The position numbers were made by a program, and so were the translations under genes. A stretch of DNA of 64,000 nt. Origin: JAHTBL01 sp038532735 (GTDB lineage Bacteria > Pseudomonadota > Alphaproteobacteria > Rhodobacterales > Rhodobacteraceae). The notes under the pieces were generated by a model that did not search any database, was not told the DNA's origin, and saw nothing but the letters and a program-made list of their open reading frames with translations. The stretch spans positions 186,001 to 250,000 of the forward strand of contig JBCBAC010000003.1 in assembly GCA_038532735.1 (NCBI GenBank). The letters are read 5' to 3'. Below are positions 25,058-36,600 of this stretch, piece after piece; position 1 is the first letter of the stretch, and each line of letters opens with the position of its first letter.

Positions 25058-27469
25058 ATGAAAACCACCACTCGCGTTGTCGTCATCGGAGGCGGCGTTG
25101 TCGGCTGCTCGGTGCTGTATCACCTGACGAAACTTGGCTGGTCCGACGTGATGCTGCTGGAGCGCTCCGAGCTGACATCGGGCTCGACATGGCACGCGGC
25201 GGGCGGGTTTCATACGCTCAACGGCGACACGAACATGGCCGCGCTTCAGGGCTACACGATCCGGCTTTATCGCGAGTTGGAAGAACTCACCGGCATGTCC
25301 TGCGGTCTGCACCATGTGGGTGGCGTGACGCTGGCGGACAATCAGGACCGCTTCGATATGCTGGTCGCGGAACGCGCCAAGCATCGCTATATGGGCCTTG
25401 AGACCGAGATTGTCGGCCCTGAAGAGATCGCCAAGATCGCCCCTGTCACCAATCTCGACGGGATCGTGGGCGGGCTTTATGATCCGCTCGATGGCCATCT
25501 GGACCCATCCGGCACGACCCACGCCTATGCCAAGGCTGCGCGTATGAACGGGGCCGAGATCGTCCAGCACTGCAAGGTCGAGGCGACGACCCAGCGCGCC
25601 GATGGCACATGGGACGTTGTGACCGACAAAGGCACGATCCATACCGAACATGTAGTCAACGCCGCTGGCCTCTGGGCGCGCGAGGTCGGTGCCATGGCAG
25701 GCATCTACTTCCCGCTTCTCCCAATGGAGCATCAATATATCGTCACAGATGACATCCCTGAGATTTATGAGCGCGACAGCGAGCATCCCCACGTCATGGA
25801 CCCCGCTGGCGAAAGCTATCTGCGCCAAGAAGGCCGCGGCCTCTGCATCGGATTTTATGAACAAACCTGCCGCCCCTGGGCGGTGAACGGCACGCCGTGG
25901 GATTTCGGACATGAGCTATTGGCCGATGATTTCGACAAAATCGAAAATTCGATCGAGTTTGCCTATAAGCGCTTCCCGGTCCTTGAACGCTCTGGCGTGA
26001 AATCGGTGATCCACGGTCCGTTCACCTTTGCACCCGACGGCAATCCGCTGGTCGGCCCGGTGCCCGGCATGCGCAACTACTGGTCTGCCTGCGCCGTCAT
26101 GGCGGGTTTCTCCCAAGGCGGCGGTGTCGGCCTCACACTGGCGCAATGGATGATCGAAGGCGAGCCCGAGCGCGACGTGACCGCCATGGATGTTGCCCGC
26201 TTCGGTCGCTGGATCACACCCGGCTATACGGTGCCCAAAGTGATCGAGAACTACCAGCGCCGCTTCTCCGTCTCCTACCCGAACGAGGAACTCCCCGCCG
26301 CGCGGCCCTGCCGAACCACGCCCTGCTATGATCTGCTCGACGCGCAAGGCGCTGTCTGGGGCCAGCAATACGGGTTGGAGGTCGCGAATTACTTCGCCAC
26401 CGGCGATGAGCCGCGGTTTGAGACCCCGTCCTTCCGCCGCTCCAACGCGTTTGAGGCCACCGCGCGCGAGGTCAAAGCCGTCCGCGAGGCCGTCGGCATC
26501 AACGAGGTTCAGAATTTCGGCAAATATGACGTGCAAGGCCCCGGCGCGCGCGATTGGCTGGACCACATCATGGCAGGCCGCATCCCGAAGCCGGGGCGCT
26601 TGTCCCTCACGCCGATGCTGTCCGAACAAGGCCGCCTGATCGGAGATTTCACCGTCTCGTGCCTGTCGGAAACGCATTTCCAGATCACCGGCTCCTACGG
26701 CGCGCAGGCCTATCACATGCGCTGGTTCATGGCCCATGAACCCGACGGCGACGTGACACTGGACAACGTCTCTGACCGTCGCACGGGCTTTCAGATTGCG
26801 GGCCCTCGCGCACGCGATCTGCTGCAAGCCGTGACCCGCGAGGATATCAGCGACATGGCCTTCATGGATGTGCGTCAGGCGACGATCGGGCTTTCCACTG
26901 CCATCGTGCAACGCGTCAGCTACACCGGCGATCTGGGCTACGAGATCTATGTCGACGCGATGGAGCAGCGCGCGCTGTGGCAGACCCTTTGGGACGCAGG
27001 CCAGCCGATGGGGATCAAACCGTTCGGCATGCGCGCGATGATGTCGCTCAGGCTCGACAAGTTCTTCGGCTCATGGCTGTCGGAATTCTCGCCAGATTAT
27101 ACTGCCGCAGAGACAGGGCTCGACCGGTTCATCAGCTTCAAGAAAAACGTCGATTTCATCGGACGTGCCGCCGCAGAGGCCCAGCACGCCACACCCCCTG
27201 CCCGCCAGCTCTGTGCCTTTGAGGTCGACGCGGAGGATGCCGATGTCGTGGCCTACGAGCCGATCTTCCTAAATCAAGGGGTTGTGGGCTTTTGCACCTC
27301 GGGCGGCTACTCACATCACGCGGGCAAGTCCATCGCAATGGGCTTCGTGCCACGCGATGAGGCGCGCGATGGCCTCAAGGTCGAGATCGAAATCCTCGGC
27401 AAGATGCGCCCGGCGCAACTGATCACAACGCCACTTTTCGATGCTGACGGGGCGCGAATGCGCGGCTAA
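25058..27469 (+). CDS. FAD/folate oxidoreductase of the dimethylglycine/sarcosine dehydrogenase type (GcvT family)
   Basis: The product has 803 residues. The N-terminal DAO domain opens with 'VVVIGGGVVGCSVLYHL' (FAD) and has 'SGSTWHAAGG', whose His46 matches the covalent-FAD histidine of dimethylglycine dehydrogenases. An FAO middle region (about 385-440) leads into a GCV_T aminomethyltransferase-like half ('NFGKYDVQGPGARDWLDHI', 'GDLGYEIYVDA') and a GCV_T_C barrel near the end. Such enzymes demethylate N-methylated amines and pass the C1 unit to tetrahydrofolate, part of betaine/choline and methylamine use in marine Rhodobacterales. The exact substrate (dimethylglycine, sarcosine or other) cannot be fixed. 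It stands alone, 9 bp before a MobA-like gene. Confidence 0.87.
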   Translation: MKTTTRVVVIGGGVVGCSVLYHLTKLGWSDVMLLERSELTSGSTWHAAGGFHTLNGDTNMAALQGYTIRLYRELEELTGMSCGLHHVGGVTLADNQDRFDMLVAERAKHRYMGLETEIVGPEEIAKIAPVTNLDGIVGGLYDPLDGHLDPSGTTHAYAKAARMNGAEIVQHCKVEATTQRADGTWDVVTDKGTIHTEHVVNAAGLWAREVGAMAGIYFPLLPMEHQYIVTDDIPEIYERDSEHPHVMDPAGESYLRQEGRGLCIGFYEQTCRPWAVNGTPWDFGHELLADDFDKIENSIEFAYKRFPVLERSGVKSVIHGPFTFAPDGNPLVGPVPGMRNYWSACAVMAGFSQGGGVGLTLAQWMIEGEPERDVTAMDVARFGRWITPGYTVPKVIENYQRRFSVSYPNEELPAARPCRTTPCYDLLDAQGAVWGQQYGLEVANYFATGDEPRFETPSFRRSNAFEATAREVKAVREAVGINEVQNFGKYDVQGPGARDWLDHIMAGRIPKPGRLSLTPMLSEQGRLIGDFTVSCLSETHFQITGSYGAQAYHMRWFMAHEPDGDVTLDNVSDRRTGFQIAGPRARDLLQAVTREDISDMAFMDVRQATIGLSTAIVQRVSYTGDLGYEIYVDAMEQRALWQTLWDAGQPMGIKPFGMRAMMSLRLDKFFGSWLSEFSPDYTAAETGLDRFISFKKNVDFIGRAAAEAQHATPPARQLCAFEVDAEDADVVAYEPIFLNQGVVGFCTSGGYSHHAGKSIAMGFVPRDEARDGLKVEIEILGKMRPAQLITTPLFDADGARMRG

Positions 27470-27478
27470 ACTGCGGCC

Positions 27479-28069
27479 ATGATCCATGTTCTAATCCTTG
27501 CCGCCGGTCAGTCCCGCCGCATGGGTGGCGCCGATAAACTGGCCCAGCTTGTCGACGGGGTGCCGCTTCTGCGCAAGCAGGCTGAATGCGCGTTGGGGCT
27601 AGACTTACCAGTGACTGTCGCCCTGCCCCCGAAGCGCCAGCGCGAGGAGCTGTTGGAGGATCTCGACGTCGATATTTTCACCTCTGCCTGCAGCCTTGAG
27701 GGAATGTCTGGCACCTTGCGGGCAGCGTTCGGGCATCTTGCCGATGCTGATGCGATCCTCGTCGTGCTTGCCGATCTGCCAGAGTTGGAAACCGATGATT
27801 TGCGCGCTGTCCTCAACGCGCGCAAGACCGCACCCAAAGCGCTTGTCTGGCGCGGTATGACTGAAGACGGCAAGCCGGGTCATCCGATCCTGATTGATGA
27901 CGCGCTTTTCCCGGCGATGGCCAAACTGAAAGGCGATACCGGCGGCCAAGATGCACTTGCAGCCGCGGGTGATCGCGTCCATTTGGTGCCCCTGCCGGGC
28001 ACGCGCGCAAGGCGCGATCTGGATACGCCCGAAGACTGGGCCGCATGGCGTGCCGAGACCGGGCGCTAG
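27479..28069 (+). CDS. MobA/MocA-like nucleotidyltransferase
   Basis: The product has 196 residues. 'VLILAAGQSRRMGGADKLAQLVDGVPLL' is the NTP-binding signature of MobA-like NTP transferases, and 'LVVLADLPELETDD' supplies the metal-binding Asp. 'GKPGHPILIDDALF' is typical of MocA, which transfers CMP to molybdopterin. MobA (GMP) and CoxC/XdhC-linked forms are alternatives. No molybdoenzyme gene lies nearby. It starts 9 bp after the GcvT-type gene and is probably cotranscribed. Confidence 0.82.
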   Translation: MIHVLILAAGQSRRMGGADKLAQLVDGVPLLRKQAECALGLDLPVTVALPPKRQREELLEDLDVDIFTSACSLEGMSGTLRAAFGHLADADAILVVLADLPELETDDLRAVLNARKTAPKALVWRGMTEDGKPGHPILIDDALFPAMAKLKGDTGGQDALAAAGDRVHLVPLPGTRARRDLDTPEDWAAWRAETGR

Positions 28070-28075
28070 GGCGCA

Positions 28076-28504
28076 TTACTCCAGAATGTCGTGCTTGCGC
28101 TGCGCACGGGCATAAACCCAAAAGAGCAAGCTGACCAAGGTCGCGCCCCAGATCACGACAAGCCCCAAAGGCCCAGTGACTGCCACCATCAGGGGCGTGG
28201 ACAACGCCGTAAACCAAAGCGATGCCAAAGCCATCCCCACAAAGGACAAGGCCAATGGCACAGGGGCCGTCTTTTGCTCGTACAGCAGCAAGATCGCGCC
28301 TAGCAGTCCGAACCAAACGCCAATCGCCCACGCCACGTTCACCCATTGCGGAAGCGCGGTGAAATAGGCGACCTGCTCTGCGGTGAAGAGCGCCAAATAC
28401 CCCTCAACACGCAGCTGGGTCAGGACATAATCCAAACCGCTGAACAGAAACCAGATCACCGCCAAAGCGGCCACGGGAAATAGATGCCACGGGGTGTTGC
28501 GCAT
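28076..28504 (-). CDS. Small integral membrane protein, unknown
   Basis: From the ATG at 28504 (AGAGG about 8 nt upstream) the product has 142 residues with four predicted membrane segments, roughly 8-28, 52-73, 82-102 and 108-130. The motif 'FTAEQVAYFTALPQWVNVAWAIGVW' between segments 1 and 2 recurs in small membrane proteins of marine bacteria, to my recollection. I do not recognise a functional family. It lies 6 bp from the end of the convergent MobA-like gene and downstream of the Hint-RTX gene. Confidence 0.7.
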   Translation of the reverse strand: MRNTPWHLFPVAALAVIWFLFSGLDYVLTQLRVEGYLALFTAEQVAYFTALPQWVNVAWAIGVWFGLLGAILLLYEQKTAPVPLALSFVGMALASLWFTALSTPLMVAVTGPLGLVVIWGATLVSLLFWVYARAQRKHDILE

Positions 28505-28532
28505 GAAAAAACCTCTTATCCGATAAAGGAAA

Positions 28533-28554
28533 GGGTGGCCGTTTCCGACCACCC
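28533..28554 (-). terminator. Terminator after the Hint-RTX gene
   Basis: On the minus strand GGGTGGTCG and CGGCCACCC form a 9-bp stem (one G-T pair) around a GAAA tetraloop, followed by TTTCC. It lies 30 bp after the stop at 28585 and just before the small membrane-protein gene. Confidence 0.6.
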
Positions 28555-28584
28555 CGTCCAGAGCGAAAATGAAGGCAGACTCTC

Positions 28585-30327
28585 CTAAGCCAATAGTTTC
28601 GCTTCATGTTTGCGCAACACCTGACGGGCGGCAGGGAACCGGGCACCCTGCCCTTGTGGTGCATCAAGCTCAGGAAAGAGCGTGAACAATTCACCGCGTT
28701 GCACTTTGTCGAGACCACCAACCGAGTAATCGCCGGGCTGGAAACTTTCGGTCCAGGCCCCATCGGCGAGGATTACCTCGTGGCGGTCAAATAGAAGATG
28801 GATATAGCTCACGCCCTTGGCGGCAACCCGGTCGATGCCCTCGCGCCTTGTGAGGTGCTTGGCAGAGGCCAGCACTTCGCGTTCGCCAAACATCAAGGCC
28901 GTTTCAGAGCCGCAGATCAGAATCCGGTGGTTCGGGCTGACCATCATGTCACGCTCCGGCAGGCCCATGCCAAGGCTACCCGCGCGGATCAAAACCGGAC
29001 GCAGCTTGGGGTCTTGCATCAGCTCACGCCCCGTCAGCGTCTTAGACCCGACCCAGCGCAGCTCCTGCACGCCATTGTCGCGGGTGAAGACGCTGTCACC
29101 GGGACGCAAGTCTTCGACCAAACGCTCTCCGCGCGGTGTTGCGATGCGCGTACCGGGGGTGAAACAGATAATGACCTGTTCGATCTCGCGATACGTCGCG
29201 CGGCTTGTGATGTTTCCGTTGTTGTCGAGAAACTCGATCCGGCCAGACTCCGCACCGGTCTGGATGACGTTGGCGCGGATACCCGTCAGGTCGATGACGT
29301 CGACATCATTGCCGTCGGCATCCTCACCTCCACGAATGTCGTGGTTACCCGCTTGCGCAAAAGTGAAGCGGTCATCACCATCGCCGCCGCGCAGCCGATC
29401 GTTCCCCGGACCACCGATAAGAGTATCGTCCCCGTCTTCGCCGAAGACGCGGTCATCGCCGTCGCCACCATTGAGCGTATCGTCACCATCGCCACCGAAC
29501 AGCCGGTCCTGACCCTGACCGCCATTGATCGTGTCATCGCCCTCGTCGCCGAAAAGCCGGTCGTTGCCGTCACCCCCGTTGATGATGTCATCGCCTGAAC
29601 CGCCAGAAATCTGGTCTTGGCCTTGACCGCCGTTAATCGTGTCATCGCCGCCGCCACCAAAAACCTGATCATCCCCATTACCCGCGTTGATCACATCGTT
29701 CCCGTCGAGCGATGCGATAGGCTGCACCGCGCTCGCCGGGAGTTCAATGTCAGTCCCGTTGAAGCGATTGGGATCGGTATCATTGTCGAAAAAGCGCGCA
29801 CCTGCAGGCAATGGGTTGGGTGGTGTGCCGTTGTTGCTGTTGAATGCCAGAAGAAGCGCGACTTCACGGCCATTCTGATCAACGCCTTGAGCAGTCAGCA
29901 CGCCGGTCTCGTTCGCGCCCGGTGCCGCAAATGCGGTCTGCTGAATTTGCGCATTCTCGACATAGACCGTGTTGCCGTTCTCATCGATGAAGGAAAAGCC
30001 AACGGTTTCCCCTTCCTGGAGGGTCAGATCACCCGTGGGCAGGATCAGTTGCAGGTTGGATACTTGACTGTCCGCAACGTTGGCGCGGTGGTTTGATCCC
30101 CCTGGATTGCCGTCACCAAGATTATTGCCAGTGGCGTAGGTGAAACGCCCGGTCGTGGGCGTGTAAACCAAGGCATCGGGGTTTGCGCCAGCACGGCTGT
30201 CGCCGTAAATCACATCGCTGCCGTTGCCGCCATCGATGGTATCAGAGCCACCAAGGCCCTGAATCTCATCATCATTGCTGGTGCCTGACAGCGTATCGTT
30301 GCTGTCCGTTCCAAAAATACGTGCCAT
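28585..30327 (-). CDS. RTX calcium-binding protein with C-terminal Hint domain
   Basis: The ATG at 30327, behind a G-rich ribosome-binding site, gives 580 residues. RTX-like repeats near the N-terminus ('DSNDTLSGTSNDDEIQGLGG') are followed by an unrecognised domain (~50-205), a block of about fifteen GGxGxDxxx nonapeptides (~215-340), then the Hint domain from 'CFTPGTRIATPRGERLVEDL' to the end. The splice-type Cys and the SPNHR histidine block are intact, so autocatalytic cleavage at the RTX/Hint boundary is possible. The C-terminus is KHEAKLLA. RTX proteins of this type are secreted without a signal peptide by type I systems; no such transporter lies in the window. The gene follows a larger homologue on the same strand. 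Confidence 0.87.
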   Translation of the reverse strand: MARIFGTDSNDTLSGTSNDDEIQGLGGSDTIDGGNGSDVIYGDSRAGANPDALVYTPTTGRFTYATGNNLGDGNPGGSNHRANVADSQVSNLQLILPTGDLTLQEGETVGFSFIDENGNTVYVENAQIQQTAFAAPGANETGVLTAQGVDQNGREVALLLAFNSNNGTPPNPLPAGARFFDNDTDPNRFNGTDIELPASAVQPIASLDGNDVINAGNGDDQVFGGGGDDTINGGQGQDQISGGSGDDIINGGDGNDRLFGDEGDDTINGGQGQDRLFGGDGDDTLNGGDGDDRVFGEDGDDTLIGGPGNDRLRGGDGDDRFTFAQAGNHDIRGGEDADGNDVDVIDLTGIRANVIQTGAESGRIEFLDNNGNITSRATYREIEQVIICFTPGTRIATPRGERLVEDLRPGDSVFTRDNGVQELRWVGSKTLTGRELMQDPKLRPVLIRAGSLGMGLPERDMMVSPNHRILICGSETALMFGEREVLASAKHLTRREGIDRVAAKGVSYIHLLFDRHEVILADGAWTESFQPGDYSVGGLDKVQRGELFTLFPELDAPQGQGARFPAARQVLRKHEAKLLA

Positions 30328-30643
30328 CAAAGACCCCCCAAAGGTCAAAAGCAGGTCGCGCTGTGCAGATCAGCACGGTCGAGACTTCTTTAAACGTTTC
30401 TCGCGCGCAACTTAGGGGGAATTTACATCAAATTGTCACAACGTCGCGTGATTGAAGGAAAACTGGACAAAAAAACAGCGTGAAGCAGTCCCTCCAGTGC
30501 ACGAACTCGAAGATTACCACGGATTATCCACGCTCAAGAAACAATCAGTGACAGGAACGGGAATCAGCCCTGCCCAACCACAGGGCTGACCCTTTGGCCT
30601 TGGCCGCCCCAACAAAGGGGGGCGGCCCAGCTGCATATTCGAC
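30328..30643. other. Intergenic region between the two Hint-RTX genes
   Basis: No gene is seen. Two hairpins lie downstream of the 2266-residue gene on the minus strand: GGCCGCCCC with GGGGCGGCC-type arms at about 30602-30628, and CAGCCCTG/CAGGGCTG at about 30565-30588. Neither has a clear T-run. The AT-rich part near 30360-30500 is the likely promoter region of the 580-residue gene. Confidence 0.5.
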
Positions 30644-33600
30644 TTAGCTGATCAGAAGTTTGGCTTCGTGCTTCTTGAGCGTCTTACGCGCCGCACGGTA
30701 GCCTTCGACGCCTTCCGCGTTCTTCAGTTCCGGGAAGAGCTCAAAAATCTCGTTGCGCTGTGCATTACCTATCCCTTTTAGCGTGTAATCCCCAGGCTGG
30801 AAGCTCTCGGTCCATGCACCGTTCGACAGCACCACTTCGTGCTGATCAAACATGAAGTGGATATATGTCGTCCCCATCGTGTCCACCTCGTGGACGCCGT
30901 TGTTGTTGACCAAATGCTTGGCCGCGGCCAGCACTTCCCGCTCTTCGAAGTAAAGCGCAGTCTTGTCATTGCTGACAAGCACACGATGGTTTGGAGAGAC
31001 GAGCATATCGCGTTCCGGCAGATCATTACCCAACGATCCGGCCCGGATCAGGATCGGCTTGAGATGCGGATTGCCGGACAGGGCTTTCCAGTCCATCGTC
31101 TTGGCACCCAGCCAGCGGATTTCCTGAAGGCCATTGTCGCGGGTGATGATCTTGTCACCCACTTTCAGCTCTTCCACCAGACGTTCACCTTTCGGCGTCG
31201 CGATTGTGGTGCCAAGCGTGAAGCACGGGATTACGTTCTCGATCTCGGTGAAGGTCAGAGTGCCGGTTGTGACATCATTCTCGTCACGGAACTCAACGAA
31301 GCCATCTTCCTGATCGGTCGAAGTGAAGGTGATCTTGATGTTGCCGGACCCAGTCAGGTCGAGCGTATCAATCTCATCATCCACCGGCCCATCGGCCTGG
31401 CCGCCGTCGATCACGTCACCGCTGCCCTCTTCGGCGCTGCCGACAAGGAAGGTGTCCTCACCGCTATCGCCTGTCAGAGTGTCAGCGCCTTCGCCACCGA
31501 TAATGGTATCGTCGCCCTCACCGCCCGAAATCGTGTCCTCGTCGATGCCGCCATCGATGAAGTCATCGCCTTCGTCACCAAAGAGCGTGTCATCATCATC
31601 CTGACCAAAGATCATGTCGTTACCGGCACCACCGTTAACCACATCCCGACCGTTGTTCTGTTCGGGGTCCGCAGGCTGGTTAATACCGCTATCGGGGATA
31701 TCCAGATCGTCGGGCAAGCCCAGATCAGGGTCGAGACCCGCATAGATCGTATCGTCGCCATCACCACCATCAATGGTGTCGGAGCCTTCGCCGCCGACGA
31801 TCCGGTCATCGCCGTCGCCACCGTCAATGGTGTCGGCGTCAATACCTGCATCAATGGTGTCGTTGCCGTCGCCACCCAAGATCGTATCGGCATCATCGCC
31901 GGTGATGATCGTGTCGTTGCCCGCACCACCATCGACAAAGTCGATATCGTTGCCGGGTGCGAAATCAGCCGGGATTGGCGGGACGCCGGTGCTAGGATAG
32001 CCGGGGAAGCCCAAATCCAGGAGCGGCAGGTGGCCGGACGTGTTGATCACATCGTCGCCGTCACCTCCGGTAACGGTGTCGCTGCCGTCGCCACCAATGA
32101 TGCTGTCATCCCCTGAACCGCCTTCAATGACGTCATCTCCAGAGCCCGCGTCGATCGTGTCATCATCCGCGCCGCCATCAATGGAGTCGTCACCCGATCC
32201 GCCGGTGATGGTGTCTTCACCTGCGCCGCCCAGAAGCGTGTCGTTGCCCTCGGCACCGCCGATTTCATCGTCGCCGTCACCGCCGTCGATGGTGTCGTTG
32301 CCGACGTTGCCGGACAGATCGTCGTTACCCTCACCGCCTTCGATTGTGTCGTCACCGACACCACCAATGATGCGGTCGTCGCCGTCTTCACCAAAGAGCT
32401 GGTCATCGCCCGTGTTGCCCTCGATCCGGTCATTGCCCTCGCCACCGAAGACCTCATCGTCGCCTGCGCCTGCGATGACGGTGTCGTCACCGCCACCGGC
32501 CTGGATGATGTCATCATCACCAACTTCGCCCGGAAGAAGTGCATCGTTATTGTCGACAAAGTCGCCATTTGGATCGCCGCTATAGTTGGCGTCGATCAAC
32601 TCGCCTGCAGCTGTGCCTTCGACAATACCGTCGCGACCATCGGGGATACCAATTGCAACCAACTCGTCGATATCGTCGACCTGATCCGGCGTGACGCCGA
32701 CCAGCGTGACGGATTCGCCATTGGGGAAGGTCAAAACCGCATCGCCATCTGGCGTCTCAGAGACAGTCACATCCTCGGTCGTGACCGGGTTGCCGTCTGC
32801 ATCCGTCAAACCGGACACATCCAGCTGATCCACACCGCTCAGCGAGCCATCGGGGTTCACAACAGGCGCGTCGAAGTTCTCAACCACGTCGTTGCCGGAA
32901 CCATCGGTCAGAACAACCGTATCGACGTCACCATCCGGTGTACCGTCCAAGTTGGTGCCAAGATTGATGGTGTCATCGCCTGCGCCACCCTCAACAGTGT
33001 CCGAACCGTCGCCCGCGTCAATCACATCATCGCCAGCGCCGCCGGTGATATCGTCATCGCCTTCACCCGTGGCGACATCAATCGAACCGGTCGCATCCCT
33101 ACCGTCGATGACGTCATCGCCAGAGCCGGTAACGACCTTCTCGATCTCTTCGAACGCAATGTCGCGACCCGCGTCACCATCCAGACCGTTAACCTCACCT
33201 TCTTCCGGGTTTGGCTCAAACGTCACGTCAAGATCTTGGGTCGCATCGCTCAGATCAAGCACATCTCCTTCGTTACCGTTGGCGTTGTCTGCCGGGTCAC
33301 CAGTGGTGCCGTCCGAACCACCGTCGATGCGGATGTTGATGCTGGTGCCGGGGTCGGTCGGGTCCAACGCAAAGACATCATCACCGTCGCCGCCGCTGGC
33401 CTGATCCATGCCACCGACAAAGATGTCATCATCCCCGTCACCGCCATCCAGAACGTCATTACCGGCGCCGCCGACCAGGAGGTCCGCCCCGTCGCCACCA
33501 GTGATTGTGTCGTTGCCTTCGTCACCGAAGAGCTGATCATCACCTGCGCCACCATCAATCGTGTCATTGCCTTCGTCGCCAAATACAACGTCATTCCCCT

Positions 33601-36600
33601 CGCCACTATCGATGGTGTCATCGCCTTCGCCTGCGAAGACAAAGTCCTCTCCTTCGCCGGTGTCGATTAGATCGTCGCCGGACCCGCCGGTGACCTCATC
33701 GGAGCCGTCATTGGTCTCGACGTTGATCGGACCGGTCGCATCCGAACCGTCAACGATATCGTCACCAGAGCCGGTGATGACCTTTTCGATTTCCTCGAAA
33801 GTGATGTCAGCTTCGGCATCCGCATCAAGGCCATTAACCGTGCCGTCTTCGGGATCAGTATCAAAGTCGACTGTAAGGTCATCGGTTTGATCCGACAGAT
33901 CCAGAACATCGCCCTCATTACCATTGGCATCGTCGTCGGGGGTGCCGTCAGTTCCGTCAGAACCGCCGTCAATCGTGGCATTGATGTTGCCAGCCGGATC
34001 GGTGTCATCGATGCCAAAGACATCATCGCCCGAGCCGCCCTGCGCATCATCACCACCCCCGACGAAGATATCGTCGTCACCGGCGCCGCCATCCAACGTG
34101 TCATCGCCTGCGCCGCCTACGATGCTGTCCGCACCGTCGCCACCATCCACGATGTCATCACCCAGACCGGCATTGATCGTGTCATCGCCGCCATTGCCAA
34201 AGATCGTATCATCAAGGCCATCGGCCCCGTCGATCTCATCGCCTTCGATATCGACATAGCCGGGGTTCATAACCTCGCCCGTGTCCAGACCATCAACCGG
34301 ACCCAGAACATCTTCGACCGTGACCGACACCGTTGCGTCATCGGTTGCGCCTGCTTCATCCGCGATCGTGTAGCTGATCTCGGCCTCGCCAACGAACGCA
34401 ACCGCAGGGGTGAAAGTGATTGAATCGTCGGTAAAGGTCACCGTGCCCTGATCGGCCGGCACTGTTGCGTCGACGATCCGGATCGCATCACCATTGGTCG
34501 CAATATCCGTGTCCGTGTCATTGCCCAGCGGGAAAACCGTGACGGGTGTGCCCTGATCGGTCGTGTCGCTGTCGTCATTGGCGACAGGATCATCATTGAC
34601 CGGAGCCACATTGACCGTGACAGTCGATGTGCTGGTCAACCCATCCGGATCAACAATCGTGACCTCGAACGTATCCGCGCCGTTGAAATTTTCATTTGGC
34701 GTGTAGGTCAGTGCGCCCGTGTTCGGGTCTTGCGTGACAGAACCGTTATCCGGCTGCGTGAAGCTGTCGAGCGTTACCGGCTGGCCATCGGGATCGCTGT
34801 CATTGGCGGTCGGATCAAACGTGACCGCCGTATCCTCGTCCGTGTCGAACGTATCGTCCACGGCCTCGGGTGGACGGTTGTCCGCGATGATCTCTTCGAT
34901 TTGGCTGAACTGCAGGGTGGAGCCATCCTCGAACGTCACCGTTCCCGTTGTCGCGCCGTCATCGGTCGCGTCAGCCATCTGATCAATCGTGACCGCACCG
35001 GCACCCGTCAGGTCCAGTACGTCATTGTCCGCTGTGTCATCAGGACCTGCACCGCCGCGGATCACATCGCCGTCACCATCTGCGCCGGAAGCCACGACAA
35101 ACGTGTCGTCCCCGCCTTCACCAAAGAGCGTATCGGCACCCGCACCACCGATGATCGTATCATCGCCGTCGGTGCTCGACGCCCCAGCGGGAAGCGCATC
35201 GAAATACACATCCGTGACATTGATACCGGAATTGTTCGGACCGTCCTGCGTGTGCTGGATCACAATCTGAGAAACTGGCCCCGCAATGCTGACAGTTGTG
35301 GAGTATTCAGCGCTTGTGTCCGGCTGGTAGCCGCCATTGCTGTCAATCGTGTCGCCGTTCAGGATCGTGACATTGCTACCACCGTCCAGGGTGACCGGGA
35401 TCGGGTCGCCATTGGCATCGAATGCCAGAACGCGCACCACACCGTCACCGTCCACATCGTTTATGTTAAACGACACGTTCTCAACCGAAGCGGAGAAATC
35501 CAGCTCATAATTCGCACCATTGCCTTGGCCGTTCGTGGTGCTGCTGAGCGAGCTGTTGTCATCCGCAGGATCGCCATCGGTGACGATATCGTCGATATTC
35601 TGGTTGTCCGTTTCAAACTCGGTCTCAGCGCCGCCCTGAACTGAGGCGATGGAAAACGTTACATCCACATTGCCAGTGTTCTGGGTAAAGCCGCCAAGGT
35701 TTTGATCATTGCCCGCACCGGCAAGATCCCACTCAAAGCTCTCGCGCACAGGGGCAACGTCGCCATCATCACCATAAATGGTGTCATCACCAGTACCGCC
35801 GCGAAGCGTATCATCGCCCGCATTACCAAAGAGCGTGTCATTGCCTGCGTCGCCGAAAACAAGATCGTCGCCCGAGCCTGCATTAATAATGTCATCGCCG
35901 TCACCCGCATCTGCGTCCATCGCAAAGCACAGATTATCAATCGCACCACTGGTCGGCAGCGTGACAGTCATCTGCATGACATTGTCCGCGTTCAGCCATT
36001 GGGTGAACTGGCCGCCATCGGCGGTCGCAGCGACCGATACGCTTTGGGTGGAGCCATCGGCGAAGGTCAGATCAATCGTCGCGCCCTGCTCGATATCCAG
36101 CAGGCCGAGATTGACGATGTTGGCCGGGTTCTCGAAATCAAAGATGAAAGACCCGCCGGACGCATTGTCATCGGGGTCAGTGGGGTCACGATCCTCTGAC
36201 AGGATCAGGACGTTACCCAGATTGTTTGTCGCTAAATCATTGTCACCGCCGGTGGGGTTCGACGTATCAAACACCATAACCGGGTTCACCGGATCGCTGC
36301 TCGTGACCGTAAAGCCCTTGTCGATGAACTGGGTCGTGACCAGATCGCCCGCGCTCAGATCATTGAAGTCGATATTCTCGTTAATGTCCTGAGACCCGCC
36401 CGAGATCGTGTCATTGCCGGCGCCTCCGGTGATGGTATCAGCGCCCTGACCCCCAAAGACCAGATCATCGCCGTCGCCGGCGTCGATTTCATCATCGCCA
36501 CGACCACCGCTGATCACGTCCTCATTTTTGCCGCCCCAAAGGTCATCCGTGCCGTCGCCACCAGCGATCGCATCGTTCCCCTTGGACCCTTCGACCTTGT

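Noticed and set aside
30839..32116. Long open frame (425 codons) on the plus strand, opposite the giant RTX gene
   Set aside because: It is antisense to RTX repeats whose codon pattern leaves the opposite frames open, and it has no ribosome-binding site or domain. Similar frames at 28798-29598 and 34730-35644 are rejected for the same reason.
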